In this document: piece by piece, positions 1 through 10,610 of the stretch | Layout of the letters: each line of letters starts with the position of its first letter | Position numbering within the stretch: position 1 is the stretch's first letter | NCBI GenBank assembly: GCA_023935145.1 | Contig: CM043698.1 | Coordinates: forward strand, 143,014,001 to 143,078,000 | DNA length: 64,000 bases | Direction of reading: 5' to 3' | Origin: Bretschneidera sinensis | Lineage: Eukaryota; Streptophyta; Magnoliopsida; Brassicales; Akaniaceae | The notes under the pieces: generated by a model | What the model was told of the DNA's origin: nothing | The model's database searches: none | Seen by the model: only the letters and a program-made list of their open reading frames with translations | Made by a program: the position numbers and the translations under genes

Positions 1-160
1 TGCCTTCTTTTAGAAGGAACATAAGATAATTAAACTTTTGCTATCTTATTATACATAAAAAAGGAATCGTTCAGGGGTAAAAATAATCATCAAAAGCAAG
101 ATAACATAAATTACATCGAAAATAGAATGAGAGAGAAATAAAAACAAGTAAAATGCTTAC

Positions 161-291
161 GTGCATCGATCACAGATCATGGCATAACCTCCACTAGTCC
201 GCCAGCCTTGTCTGTGTTCAATAGAGAAACAGTGGCAATAAAAACAGGTCGAGCCCATTGGTGATGAGGAGGTTGAAGAAGAAGCATCCAT
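161..291 (-). CDS. VAL-like gene copy A, exon 1 only (partial, runs off left edge)
   Basis: First coding exon of a VAL/HSI2-like PHD-L plus B3 gene; the rest lies left of the window. It opens with ATG at 291 (MDASSSTSS...) and encodes 43 codons plus two bases. It contains the first zinc-ligand pairs of the PHD-like region, TCFYC and ICDRC, and ends at a GTAAGC donor (155-160). It is open and in the same phase as exon 1 of intact copy D. Compared with D it has S14 for L, C21 for S and H26 for P. A serine/threonine-rich leader of about 14 residues precedes the first cysteine. Whether copy A is functional cannot be judged from one exon. Confidence 0.7.
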
Positions 292-3200
292 TGAATAAAC
301 CTAAAAAACTGAAAATAGGCTTTCGTTTTTTTTTTCTTCTCTTTTGTTCTCTTTCTCTGTGTGGTAGTGAATACTGAATACTAAGAAACCTGTGCAGATA
401 GAGAGAAAGAAGCGGATAGTGAGAGATAGAGAGAAGTGCCTATTTGGTATAAAGTGCTTTGATAGAGACATAATGAGAAGGAAAAAGATGGTCAATTTTG
501 CAATCATGACAGCAATCAAGGTCCACTGAACCAAGAGGATAAGTTGAGAAGAATTTCAAACTATTTAAGAAACATTTTTTTAATTTCCAAATTAGATGAT
601 TGGATTTTTGAGAATGTGAAATCACACGGTTAGGATTCATTTGGTAAGGGAAGTCCAAATTAGCAGAATTGCCAAATATGAAAATTCAAATTGGTTTTTT
701 GATTAACATGAAACAATATGAGTATCAAGTGGGCAATTTGCCACTTTTGTAAATAGTCAATCTGGGCTACTAGATGATTGGGGTTATTGAAGTTAGTTGG
801 CAGATGGTCAATTTGCTCTTTTAAAATGAAAAAATAGAAAAATCAGATGAGGTCCGTGAATTTTAATATAAAATCAAATCAACAAACATCAAAATTTAAG
901 GTAAAAATAATTTAAGTAATAATTGCATACCCAATCCAAACATCCAGAAAAACTTCCTGCAAAACTGAATTATAATTGTATGAAAACTTGTGTGGTAATT
1001 ACCATTTAAATTTTTAGAGTGTTCAAAGCGAGTGTTTAAATAGCACTACTCAAACAATTTAAAGAGAACAACTATTAGTTGTTGGTTGCATAATCACGTG
1101 ATAAACTCTTAATAATTACTAGAATTCACTTTGTTTAAATAAAGAAACACAATTAAAATAACATATGTTTTAACCTAGCTAATGCATGCATAATTTAATA
1201 TGAGTAATTCCATAAACTCATATCTTAAACGAGTAATTCGGTAGCAAGTACTCACTACTTAAACATTTGAATTTTCTAAATATATTTTGTTACTTAGTTG
1301 GATTTTTTGTTTCATTTTATTGAATTATTAATGATGTTATCCATTAATTTTAATTTCTCTTAATTATATCCTAAAATTTGATTGTTTAACTTTTAAATAG
1401 TTCAAAAATTATTTGATAACATTTTTTAATTGTTAAAGATTGATTATTTTATTCGAATATAAAATATTAGATTAATTTTTTTTATTGCTTTGACATACAC
1501 AATAAATATTTTATCAGTTTTAGAACATTTAAAGAGCAATTTACAAAGATAATGTTCCAACTTCTGAAAATCTTCGTTTTTTTCTACTTTTCTCTCTTTT
1601 GTTTTCTGCCATTTTTCCTTCAATTTTTGTTAGAGACACTAATTCAACTTTTACGAGAAAAATCATGATACTATTGAATGCAAATGTTCCAACTTATGAA
1701 AATCTTCTTAATATTTACTATTTTCAGCTAGTAATTCTAATTATGTTGATTAATAAGAGCCATTAATTCTATAATCTTAGGAGTTATTAATATTCAATGT
1801 AGAACACATATTCCGTCAATTGAATATCTAATATTATGAAAAATGTGAAGAAAGAATTAAAATTAATATTACAGGGTTGAAAACAAAAGATTTTAATGAT
1901 TGAAGAACCAAAACACTGCTGGAGCCTTTGGACACCCTAATTTTTGAGTAAAACCTTTTGTGTTCAACTACATATGGAGACATTTTGGTATTAGAGACAT
2001 TTGAATTTGACATGATTTACTTTTTCTCTATGAAGAACCGAGATGATGAGATAGTGAGGGTAAAGATTTAGAGATAAAGAAAGAATAATTAATAGAAATT
2101 TTTGTATTATAAAAACTTGTAAAGAATATAAATGGTAGTAATGGTATTTCAAAGTCAAAAGAGCATATAACTTTAATTAGGGTTATTATTGTACGTTATA
2201 GAAACAAAAAATAATAATCACAATGCCAATAATTAATGATTTATGGAGTGTCGATATCCCCACCCATATTTTATTTGCTTACATGAACATGCTATAATAA
2301 TTATTATATAAATTAAAGTATATTTCATCTTACACAAGACCCAATCCTATCAAGGAACTTATATTTTGTCAAGGAATTTTGTATTTAAATTTAAATATGA
2401 TTTATTATTAAGATAGTTTTATCAATGTCTTATTTAATATAATCATTATATTATAAAAAGTTCATATGCATTCAATACTCAATTATTTAAAACTCCATTT
2501 AATTTTGATGGTACACACAAAATGTAGTTCCCTTTCGAGATTGAACAAGTTTCCCAATCAATATTAGGTGTAGCATAAGATGCCACTGTGACTCAAATAA
2601 TTTAAAAATTCAGTTAAAAAATTCTCATACTCCATCAAACTTAAATAATTTCTTCCAGCCTACAACGAGAGAGTTTATTGTAATTTAATATTACTATTAA
2701 TAGAGAGAAGGGAAGCAGAGAAGGATGAAGACAAAAAAAACTTTCTAGGGTTGTTTTTTTATAAGAAAAAAGTGTAGAACAAAGGACTATGTACAAGATA
2801 GGCTTCAATAAAATCCATAAGGTGAATCTCATTTACAAATTAGTTTCCTCCAGCCGAAAAAAGGGAGAGTATTAAGCCGACAATCTTTAAGAAAATCAAT
2901 CGATCTTTCCACCTTGTCAAAAGCTCTCCTATTACTTTATAAGCTAACCACAAATGGAGGATGGGATCAAGGTGATGTGCTACTTCTTTTCGCTTGAAGA
3001 TTGAAAAATTGTTACCTGCCCAAATCTCCTGATCCACTGACTCACTACTCAGGCAATAAAGCCTGAAAACTCGATAAATTTAAAACAATGGAAAACAGCC
3101 CGATAATCCATGAATTTGTCATTGATTTGACTTCTTCCATACAACTCCTGGAAATGAGTCATATAGCCAATATGTACGGCAGTAAATCAGCTCAGGCCGC

Positions 3201-3742
3201 GTGAGCTCGACTTTTAGCTCACTCAAACTCGCTCATAACGCTTCATGAGCCAATCTCGAGCAGAATTTTAGCTCATAAAATTATTGTGCCGAGCTTCAGA
3301 GTAGTGTGGCTTGCCTCAATAACGCTCGAGCATTTTAAGCTCGTTACTTTCCAGGCCAAGCATTCAATACAATTCGTCTCAGCTCAATTTAAATTAAAAT
3401 ATGAATATATTTATATACTGTTATACATATATAAAACTTCCCATACAAGTTTTACAATATAGGAAATAAAATTCAACTTTACTTCAAGGGAAAAAATTAC
3501 ATTTAAAATAAAAAAGGGAAAAACTTACATAAAAAAGTACTTCAAGCAAAAAACTACCATATATATAGTCTTATATAGTTACTAGGGCTTTTATGTTCAA
3601 CTCTTCTTATTGTCATTGAGCTCAATATCATATCTCATAAAAATATCATACCTATACCATTTCAGGTCCAAGGCACAACTGCACCCCCAAAATAAACTCT
3701 AAACAATGGCTTAAACCTTCTAAGAGTAGATACTTTAACACA
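292..3742. other. Intergenic region between copy A and the 3' end of copy B
   Basis: AT-rich DNA with no convincing gene. The first part (292-2424) matches 46,982-49,345, and similar sequence lies upstream of exon 1 in copies C, D and F. A CT-rich stretch on the minus strand (about 300-440) is the expected 5' leader of copy A. The 388-bp segment found upstream of copies C, D and F is absent here, at about 758. A short templated-looking patch lies at 1551-1575. A GAGCTCG-rich repeat lies at about 3178-3385. Short open frames such as the one at 2840-3037 have no recognisable product and differ between paralogous copies. Confidence 0.6.
3178..3385. repeat. GAGCTCG-rich dispersed repeat, copy 1
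   Basis: About 200 bp dominated by repeated GAGCTC, GCTCG and TTTAGCTCA words, starting near a GTAAATCAGCTCAGGCC end. The same element occurs at 29,690-29,900 and 41,637-41,845, always about 400-550 bp below the exon 6 stop of a VAL-like copy. The other two copies start GGGCTGTAAATC, which resembles the ends of common plant dispersed repeats, but I cannot assign a transposon family. Confidence 0.5.
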
Positions 3743-6017
3743 CTAGAGCTTCTGATTCGATCCAGCTGCTTGGGCCTTTTGTAGTCCTATGACCAGTTTC
3801 CCCTCTGGTTCCTTCCGATAAAAAGTAACTGCAAAGTCCACCATTCATGGTCACCATCTCGTCACACATCAAATAGTAACTCACAAGTGCATTAAGTAAA
3901 CACTTTAAAAACTTTCAAAATGTTTTCCAGGAAAGATATAGAAAACTATTAAAGATTAATCAAGGTGCATGAAAGAAAGAACTAGTGATATTGCTATCAT
4001 TTAGCAAATTTAAATATGTAATTTTCATTACACAGGATCACTAGAAAGTAAAATGTGTTTATATATGAAAAATTAAGCTCAAAATAACTACTTGATTGTG
4101 ACTAAAAGAGTAAGATGTAATAGAAGAAATAGGAGTGATAATTCAAATTAGAAAACATAATTATCAAGATTGCCTAAGCATTACTGAAGCTAGAATTACA
4201 TGAATTACCATTGTCACCGGGTTTACCATCCATCAAAGTCATGTAGCCTCTGAGCCTTTCTAAGTTGTAAGTCTTGCTGCTATTGTGAGGCCGAGAGTAG
4301 TTGTTAAATTGCCACTCAAGGCCTGTTGTATCCTGGACTCCAATTGGAATTCGTTACCCCACAGAAATTTTAGGGAAGAAAGCCTGCATTATTTAGTATC
4401 TATTACCACAAAAGACTTTAAATCCAAGGTCTACTAGACACTATAACAAGACCATATGTCATTTCTCATTAATCAGTTATGTTAATGACCATGCAGAGCC
4501 ATTAAACAAAAGAGGAACTGGTAGAAGAGAGTAGCCTTTCTCCTTTCCTCCTCCCTAATCATGGTTTTAGTTATTACAATCATCATCATCTTAACATACA
4601 GACTTATCTCCGCATGCTTTTTTGGAATCAACATGCGACCCGTCCGGGGATCAGAATCACTTGCAGTCAAGATTTTGTTGAATAAAGAGACAAGTTGATG
4701 CTCTCTGGTCTCTATAGGCTTCTGACCATTTGGTTCAGAGGTTGATGATGTTGGATCGGCCCCACAGTTTCCTGCAACTGAACACCAACATAGAGTTAGT
4801 AGTCAATGAAAAACAATGATCATCCAGTATAACAGCTTAAAATTGCAAGCTATAAATATACTTTTTGAAAGAAAAAAAGACCGCACTTCAATGGAATCAT
4901 AACTGGTGATGTAGAACCACAAGCATAGTATCAGCAGAGAGGAAAGAAACCAAGAAACAAATACGGTGCAAATCACAGTGGAATCACAAAACCTCAAAAA
5001 TAGGTATTTATTCGTCAACCAATGCACTAATGTCCAAAACAGAATAGGGTGCTCTTATATATGCACAAGAACCTAACTCTAAAAGGAAACAAAATATTGA
5101 GTCCTCAAACAAATCAAAATCCCTCAAATAGAATCCCTAATTTTAAACCTATTTCTGTAATATTCCGTTTAAAATCCTTGATCAGTACTCCATAGTAATC
5201 ACCCTTCTAGATAGAAGAGTCAGAAAGAAACACACAATTGCATGTTACTTCCTTGGTTTGTCACGGACAAGAAAAAAGAAAGAAGACTCTGAGCTTGCAA
5301 TAGGTCACATTTAAATTCAAGACAAGTTAGGTAGAACATTTATTATAAGCTAAAAGCCTTTCACTCCATCAAGGGTTTTTATAATTTTCAAACTTATCTC
5401 CACCTTCCTTTAAACCATAGAGAGCAAAATGAAGGAATTTATCTTCCTTTCTCCTTAAAGCAATAAAATAAATATTTCCTCTTCTATAAGACATTTTTTA
5501 TTCAAACAGTACATCAACATTTTCTTGTATAAAATCTGGCATGACAGGTTAAAGCTTCAACAGATTGATTGAACAAATAGATTACCAATGTACTTTAATT
5601 CCAATGATGGGGTAGACCGTTGCCCAGTAATTTCTCTGTCTGCGTTAACAGAAGAGTCAACTCGAGACGGGCCCCTCAATGATGAGCATTCCATGCCTTT
5701 TATGCCACCGACATCCAATATTATATGTGTATATCTTGACATAATGCATCCACAGTGCATTGCCTGGGCAGGAAAATGAAGTATTAGCGTATAGAGAATA
5801 TAGAGTAGTAATCAAAAGCGAGTTCTTTGATTAAGAATAATCAGGATATAAATCCACAGGAGAGAGACACAATATGACCACCCATAAAGGCCAGCAAGGG
5901 GAAAATGTGCAACAGCAATAAGAAGTTCAATATACCTTTTCGCAAGTAACAAAATTTCTCCAGCCATTATCATTCAAGTGAAAGATATTGCAAAATCTTC
6001 CCTCCTCATAAGCAGAG
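3743..6017 (-). pseudogene. VAL-like gene copy B: exons 2-6, multiply broken
   Basis: Remnant of a PHD-L plus B3 gene. Exons in transcription order: exon 2 5936-6017, exon 3 5586-5763, exon 4 4608-4771, exon 5 4209-4383, exon 6 3743-3828 (ending TAG). All exon lengths equal those of intact copy D. Lesions seen: the acceptor before exon 2 reads AC instead of AG; a zinc-ligand cysteine of exon 2 is Phe (TGT to TTT, codon 66 of copy D); codon 94 is Gly instead of Cys; the donor after exon 4 is ATAAGT instead of GTAAGT; exon 5 has an in-frame TAA at 4354-4356 where D has CAA. No matching exon 1 is present: the intron-1 side is replaced from about 10,285 by the copia/LRR block. The B3 half is otherwise well preserved (LIPKKHAE, LVIGLQKA). 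A working product is very unlikely. Confidence 0.85.
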
Positions 6018-6461
6018 GTGAATTTGCAAAAGACTTAAGTCAATTAATCATAAACAGTGTGGGAAAGGAAGAAGATTCAATCAAAATTATAATCCCATCA
6101 CAAGCTTTACCATGAAGACAATCAAGACGCACAAGTGAAAATAAAACGAGTACTTTGCCGGGAGTACCGACAATTTATCTAATAGGCAATATTAAAATTT
6201 ATAAACTTGTTCGCATGTGATTTTGAGTAAAAATCTAATTCTGCAATAAGATCCCTCCTGAATATAAAGTTATGCACTAAAGGTGATCACACCAAATAAG
6301 GGAAGTTATGATAGAGGGGAGAAAAGAAGAAAAAGTAAAAGAAAGACAAAGAAACTTCGTAGGGAAAAACCTTATTGAAACAACGTATGTTTGTGAATGG
6401 TGAAATATGTCAAAGATTTGCTTATGCAAAGTCATAAAGTTATTATTCATGTCAAACGCAT

Positions 6462-6620
6462 GCACGTACATGCGCACACAAAAATATACATGTGCGCATG
6501 TACGTGCACACAAAAATATGCATGTGCGCATACATGCGCACACAAAAACATGCATGTTCACGTATATGCACACACAAAAGGATGCACGTGTACGTACTTG
6601 CGCACACAATAGCACGTGTT
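6462..6620. repeat. 32-bp alternating purine-pyrimidine minisatellite (copy B intron)
   Basis: About five units of 32 bp. Each has a core of about 24 bp that strictly alternates pyrimidine and purine (type CATGTGCGCATACATGCGCA) followed by an A-rich linker (CACAAAAATA). Such tracts favour left-handed Z-DNA. The same array occurs in the paralogous introns at 21,909, 32,985 and 50,460 with different unit numbers. It opens reading frames on both strands that are not genes. Confidence 0.85.
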
Positions 6621-9070
6621 GACACAACAATATTTTCAAGGAAAAAAGCATCAGGCACAGGCAACACCTTCCGGTATAAGGGAAAGCGATAGACATAAGG
6701 AAAAGAAATCTTAGAATAGACATCAGTTGCTTGCTATCAACGATCCAGAAATATGAACTTGAATATATTGGTAATGTAATAAAATCGAATTGATGCCTGA
6801 TGAAGAGACACATCTTTGAAAATATACTATTCTCGCAAAGTGATGGAACAAATGAATAAAAAGAGAAAGAGGACCACTCATATCGAAAAACATCAAAAGA
6901 CACCTAATGCTACTTTTAGAGAAAAACTTAGATTAGATAGTTTCACACAACTCTTTTATGCCACATTTCATTTGATTTGTGGATTAAATAATGGAGAAAG
7001 CAGCAAGCCCATTTACCTCATATTCTATTATTATTCAGATTATACACACATAAGAAAGATAATGCATGAGAATTTTGTTTACATTAAGAAACTAATAGTA
7101 TACCTATGTAATTTAATAACTTCCTTAGCTAAAATGCCTCTGCAGTACATAACTTCCAAAGAAGGTCTTACCATAGTCATAAAAGGACAAATATTTTATA
7201 TGTAATAAGTAAATTATTTCTTTGTAATACGTGTAGGACTAACTAACAAATTTCATAATTTAGCACTCACACACTCACATACTTGCAACATAATGTTGGT
7301 AACACAACATCCAAACTACATATTTAAATTTTATCAATTCAATCTATTGCAGACTTTGCATAACAGTGATAATATTAACTGAGCAGAAGTCATACATGTC
7401 TACTTGTATAATAAGACATGAATAGCCAAACAAATGCATGAAAAATTTACAACCAACAGTAGCCCATAACAGCCCATTAGCTAAATGCATTCAGAACTTG
7501 ATGTGGAATTTTGAATCGAAACAATAATTTCATTGTATTATTGGTATCTATCTATTTTCCTACCTTTTAACCCTAATGACCTGAAAAGTTAATAATATTC
7601 ATTATTCAGTAAAAAATTGTTTATACTCAACAAAAGGGTAATGGAAAGGGGAAGTAGAGTGAAGAGAAACGGTTTTAGGCAAGAATTCTTTGGAGGAGAG
7701 ATAAACTACCGATTTAATACTACAATCCAGGTACAAAACAGTAAAGTGGTTGCAGCATTATTCTAACTAGAACAAAAACGATGTTGTTTTAATATGTGAA
7801 GCTAGAACTAGATCATTTCACGACAGAACTATAAATGCAAAATGGTAACTTATTAAAAAAATTGAAAAACAGTAAGGTTAACATTTACCAACCATGCTGA
7901 AAAACAGTTTTGCTTACCTTTTTCTTTTCCTGATAGTACAGAGAAAATAAATCATTCTTGAAAAAATAAATACCATTAACACAAATTCCAGTACATAACT
8001 ATGGCTAAATTCATTTTTTTTTGGTAGTGCTACCAAGGTGGTGTCAAATTCATTTTAAGCTAAGAGGAAAAGTTTCTTTGTCCGATTGTTAATTAACTAT
8101 TTAATTCGCATTAAACTTGGTTGTACTTAATGATGGGTTGAATATATGAATTTTTCAGCATAGAACTTAAATTTGTCTATCATATATCCTTTTCATGTGA
8201 AAATTATAAATCATTTAATATATACCTATTTCACTCTCATCCACAAATTCAAATCATGAGCAATAATGACTACAGCAGGAAGAAGTTAAAAAAGAAGGAA
8301 CTACAACATATCAATGGCCTAATAATATACTGGTTTTCTTCCTCCTTCGCTGAGAACCATTCTGCCTTCTTCCAAACAGGAAAAAAATTTGAATTGTGAA
8401 TTGGATGAGTTTTCCACTGATCATATATCACAAGATCTAATGATTTGGGAAATTGATGATACTTTTAGTTTTAGCTAATTAATTTGAGGTGCAGGCTTGA
8501 GAAAGAAAGCAAGAGTACCATCAGTAATAAGGTCTATTGCGGTAAACCTTCCACTGTTTGTTAATAAAACTGAACGACTAGAGGGACATAAAAGATGGAT
8601 TCTATCAAGTATAAACTTGTTCTAATCTAAGGTAGTACGCTCATGAGCTTGACCATATTTCACTTTCAAGAAATTATTGAAGACTCCCATCTTCAGGTTT
8701 GACACATACACAGGTACATAGTTTAGTTCTTCCTAAGTCGTGAACGAGTGTCAATCATTTATTCCTAAAAAATGTAAGGAGAGTCGAAGTTACTACTGCA
8801 CTTTCCTTAAGGCCAGCCTGTTAGACTTACTTTGGTTACTAGACTTACATTGCAGTGAAGAGACAACTTCAAAAATGTACAACTCGATAGCATTCAAAAA
8901 GGTTTCTGTATGATTTCTATAAAACACGAAAACGAGTTCACCACCATAAGATATTAGTGGTTGTTAGTTATTATAATTTCACTAAAAAGATATCACAATT
9001 AGCATCAAATTTTGCAACAAAATTTATTTGCTGCAAAAACTATAGTTTTTTTTAGTGTAATTTTATTTCA

Positions 9071-9236
9071 TTGCAACAAACGTAAACTCATTGCAACATC
9101 ATTGCTTTCTGTTGCCATATTCTTAATCTACTGCAGCATCATGGTGTCATGCTGCTACATGTCTAACTGATGGCAACATCTTTTTTCATGCTGCTCTTAA
9201 CCTATTGCAACATCATTATTTCTTGTTGCTATATAA
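9071..9236. repeat. Degenerate 40-bp TTGCAACATC minisatellite (copy B intron)
   Basis: Three to four imperfect units of 34-40 bp, each beginning TTGCAACATCAT or a variant (CTGCAGCATCAT, TGGCAACATC) and carrying an internal TGTTGC or TGCTGC. Counterparts lie at about 24,208-24,370, 35,551-35,716, 44,394-44,560 and 53,078-53,242. A TTTTTTTTAGTG motif just to the left is similar to the ends of CACTA-type elements, but this is too weak to call a transposon. Confidence 0.5.
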
Positions 9237-10356
9237 CAAATTTCATGCGGGTTACCCTCCAAGCCAAGAACAGATTCTTTTAAGTTATTTCACCCTTCCA
9301 AGATCAAAACCATTTCATGCAGTTCTCATATTGCCCACTGCATAAGGATCATGATTCCTTATCATCATTTTTACATCCTTTCTCAAACAAAGTACAAGGT
9401 TCTTTCAAAATATTTAGTTTCACTTAATACTGGATGATTGTTTAATACTTTAGGTTACCTACGTTTTGTACTTTCTTGACAGTATTCATTCTTTCATATT
9501 TGTAGATAAACATTAACATTTAACAATGCTGGCCGAAATTTTGATAATTGTTTTAAATAGAATCTACAATTTCATAGTTTCATCACAATTAAAGTACGTG
9601 TATGGACATTTTTTTGTTATTTCTTAATGAAATATGTGCAAATAAAAGAATATGGTCCATTAAATCCTAGATAAATTTACGTAATCTCACACAGGTTTTT
9701 GTGCCACCTACAAAAATTTTATTAAAGGCAAGAGTTTTCCTTGTAATCTGTTTCTTCACATACCACATGAATGTGAATCCAAGATCTAAACACCCATAAA
9801 ATCAGTCTTGAGCCTAATAGTGACAGCCTAAGAGAAGGAATCAATTCAAGAGGATCTCTATCACTGAACTAAAATATTCTATTGGTAGCAAATCAGATAC
9901 TTCATCTAACTTGTAAATGCACTGATTCTTTTTTTGTTGGGGTGTTGGAGTGCTATCATGAATTCACTCTTACCCAATTAAACAATTTATACAAGATTTA
10001 CATCATCAAAATACAAAGAGGACACGAAAACTGAAAATTATCAACATCAACATTAAAAATAAAAGCAACGGAGCCAGCAACTAGTGCTGGCAAATGACAG
10101 CAACAAGAACAATTTCAAGAGAGATCACTCCCCTCCTTTCCTTTATTATTCCTCTGTACAACTTCTACAATCTATAGTTCTTCCAGTTTCAACTACCACA
10201 AACACTAAGCAACACAAGTATAGAAGGGACAACTACAGCAGTAGTCACATAGACTTCTTGCCATTTACTCCTTCTGCTTCCTCTTTATTGAGACAGAGCT
10301 TATTTCATGAGTTTTATGTTATTAGCTTTACTGATATAGAAACCACTTTTTTAGTT

Positions 10357-10499
10357 TGTTAGGCCAGCTGGTACAGTTTATATTAGCTGGAGTCCAGGTG
10401 GCTTGTTTCTATTGGTTTAGACTTATTGCATATAAGAGCCAACTTGTAACTTTTTTGTTCATTCAATGACATTTGTTTCTTTTCTTCTCTTTTGTAATG
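10357..10499 (+). repeat. Probable 5' LTR of the copia remnant
   Basis: About 143 bp from TGTTAGGCCAGC to the base before the primer binding site. It contains a TATA-like GCATATAAGAGCC and a CATTCAATGA stretch typical of short copia LTRs. The right end does not show a clean CA. No matching 3' LTR was found downstream, so the boundaries are inferred from the TG start and the PBS. Confidence 0.5.
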
Positions 10500-10510
10500 T
10501 GGTATCAGAG
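10500..10510 (+). other. Copia primer binding site (initiator tRNA-Met type)
   Basis: TGGTATCAGAG, the standard plant retrotransposon PBS complementary to the 3' end of initiator tRNA-Met, directly behind the LTR and about 100 bp before the gag ATG. Confidence 0.85.
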
Positions 10511-10610
10511 AAATGTTTTTGCTCAGCTGCGAATTGCAGAAGTTGCGATTTCGTTTATTCTCATTGATCTTCGTTCTTCGTTTTTCTTCGTTTTTTCTTG
10601 TTGATCTTCA

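Larger units (their letters stand above)
6018..10285. other. Remnant of VAL-like intron 1 (copy B)
   Basis: About 4.3 kb that matches intron 1 of copies C, D, E and F at high identity by eye. I see no exon with good splice borders and protein similarity. Landmarks are the 32-bp minisatellite (6462-6620), GAGAAAG-rich sequence near 6860, and the TTGCAAC minisatellite (9071-9236). A plus-strand frame at about 10,084 is open in all paralogs but starts with GTG, not ATG. Similarity to the normal intron stops at about 10,285, where the copia-containing block begins. Confidence 0.6.

Noticed and set aside
2840..3037. 65-codon minus-strand frame below copy B that could be an extra 3' exon of the VAL-like gene
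   Set aside because: No CW or EAR similarity, not conserved in frame at 29,380-29,540 or 41,320-41,480, and exon 6 already ends with a stop in all copies.
6440..6620. CRISPR-like array of regularly spaced repeats
   Set aside because: Units are contiguous with no unique spacers, and the setting is a plant nuclear genome. It is a minisatellite.
6277..6903. 208-codon minus-strand frame and overlapping frames on both strands at the 32-bp minisatellite (also 50,385-50,903)
   Set aside because: The frames are produced by the repeat, run in several phases on both strands, and have cysteine/histidine-rich nonsense composition. The frame is broken in copies C and D.
10084..10362. Plus-strand frame of about 69 codons (LVNDSNKNNFKRDHSPPF...) open in all five intron 1 copies (also 24,637, 36,557, 45,399, 54,089)
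   Set aside because: It begins with GTG, not ATG. Its differences between copies are mostly amino-acid changing, and openness in five nearly identical duplicates is not independent evidence. It lies inside an intron on the opposite strand.
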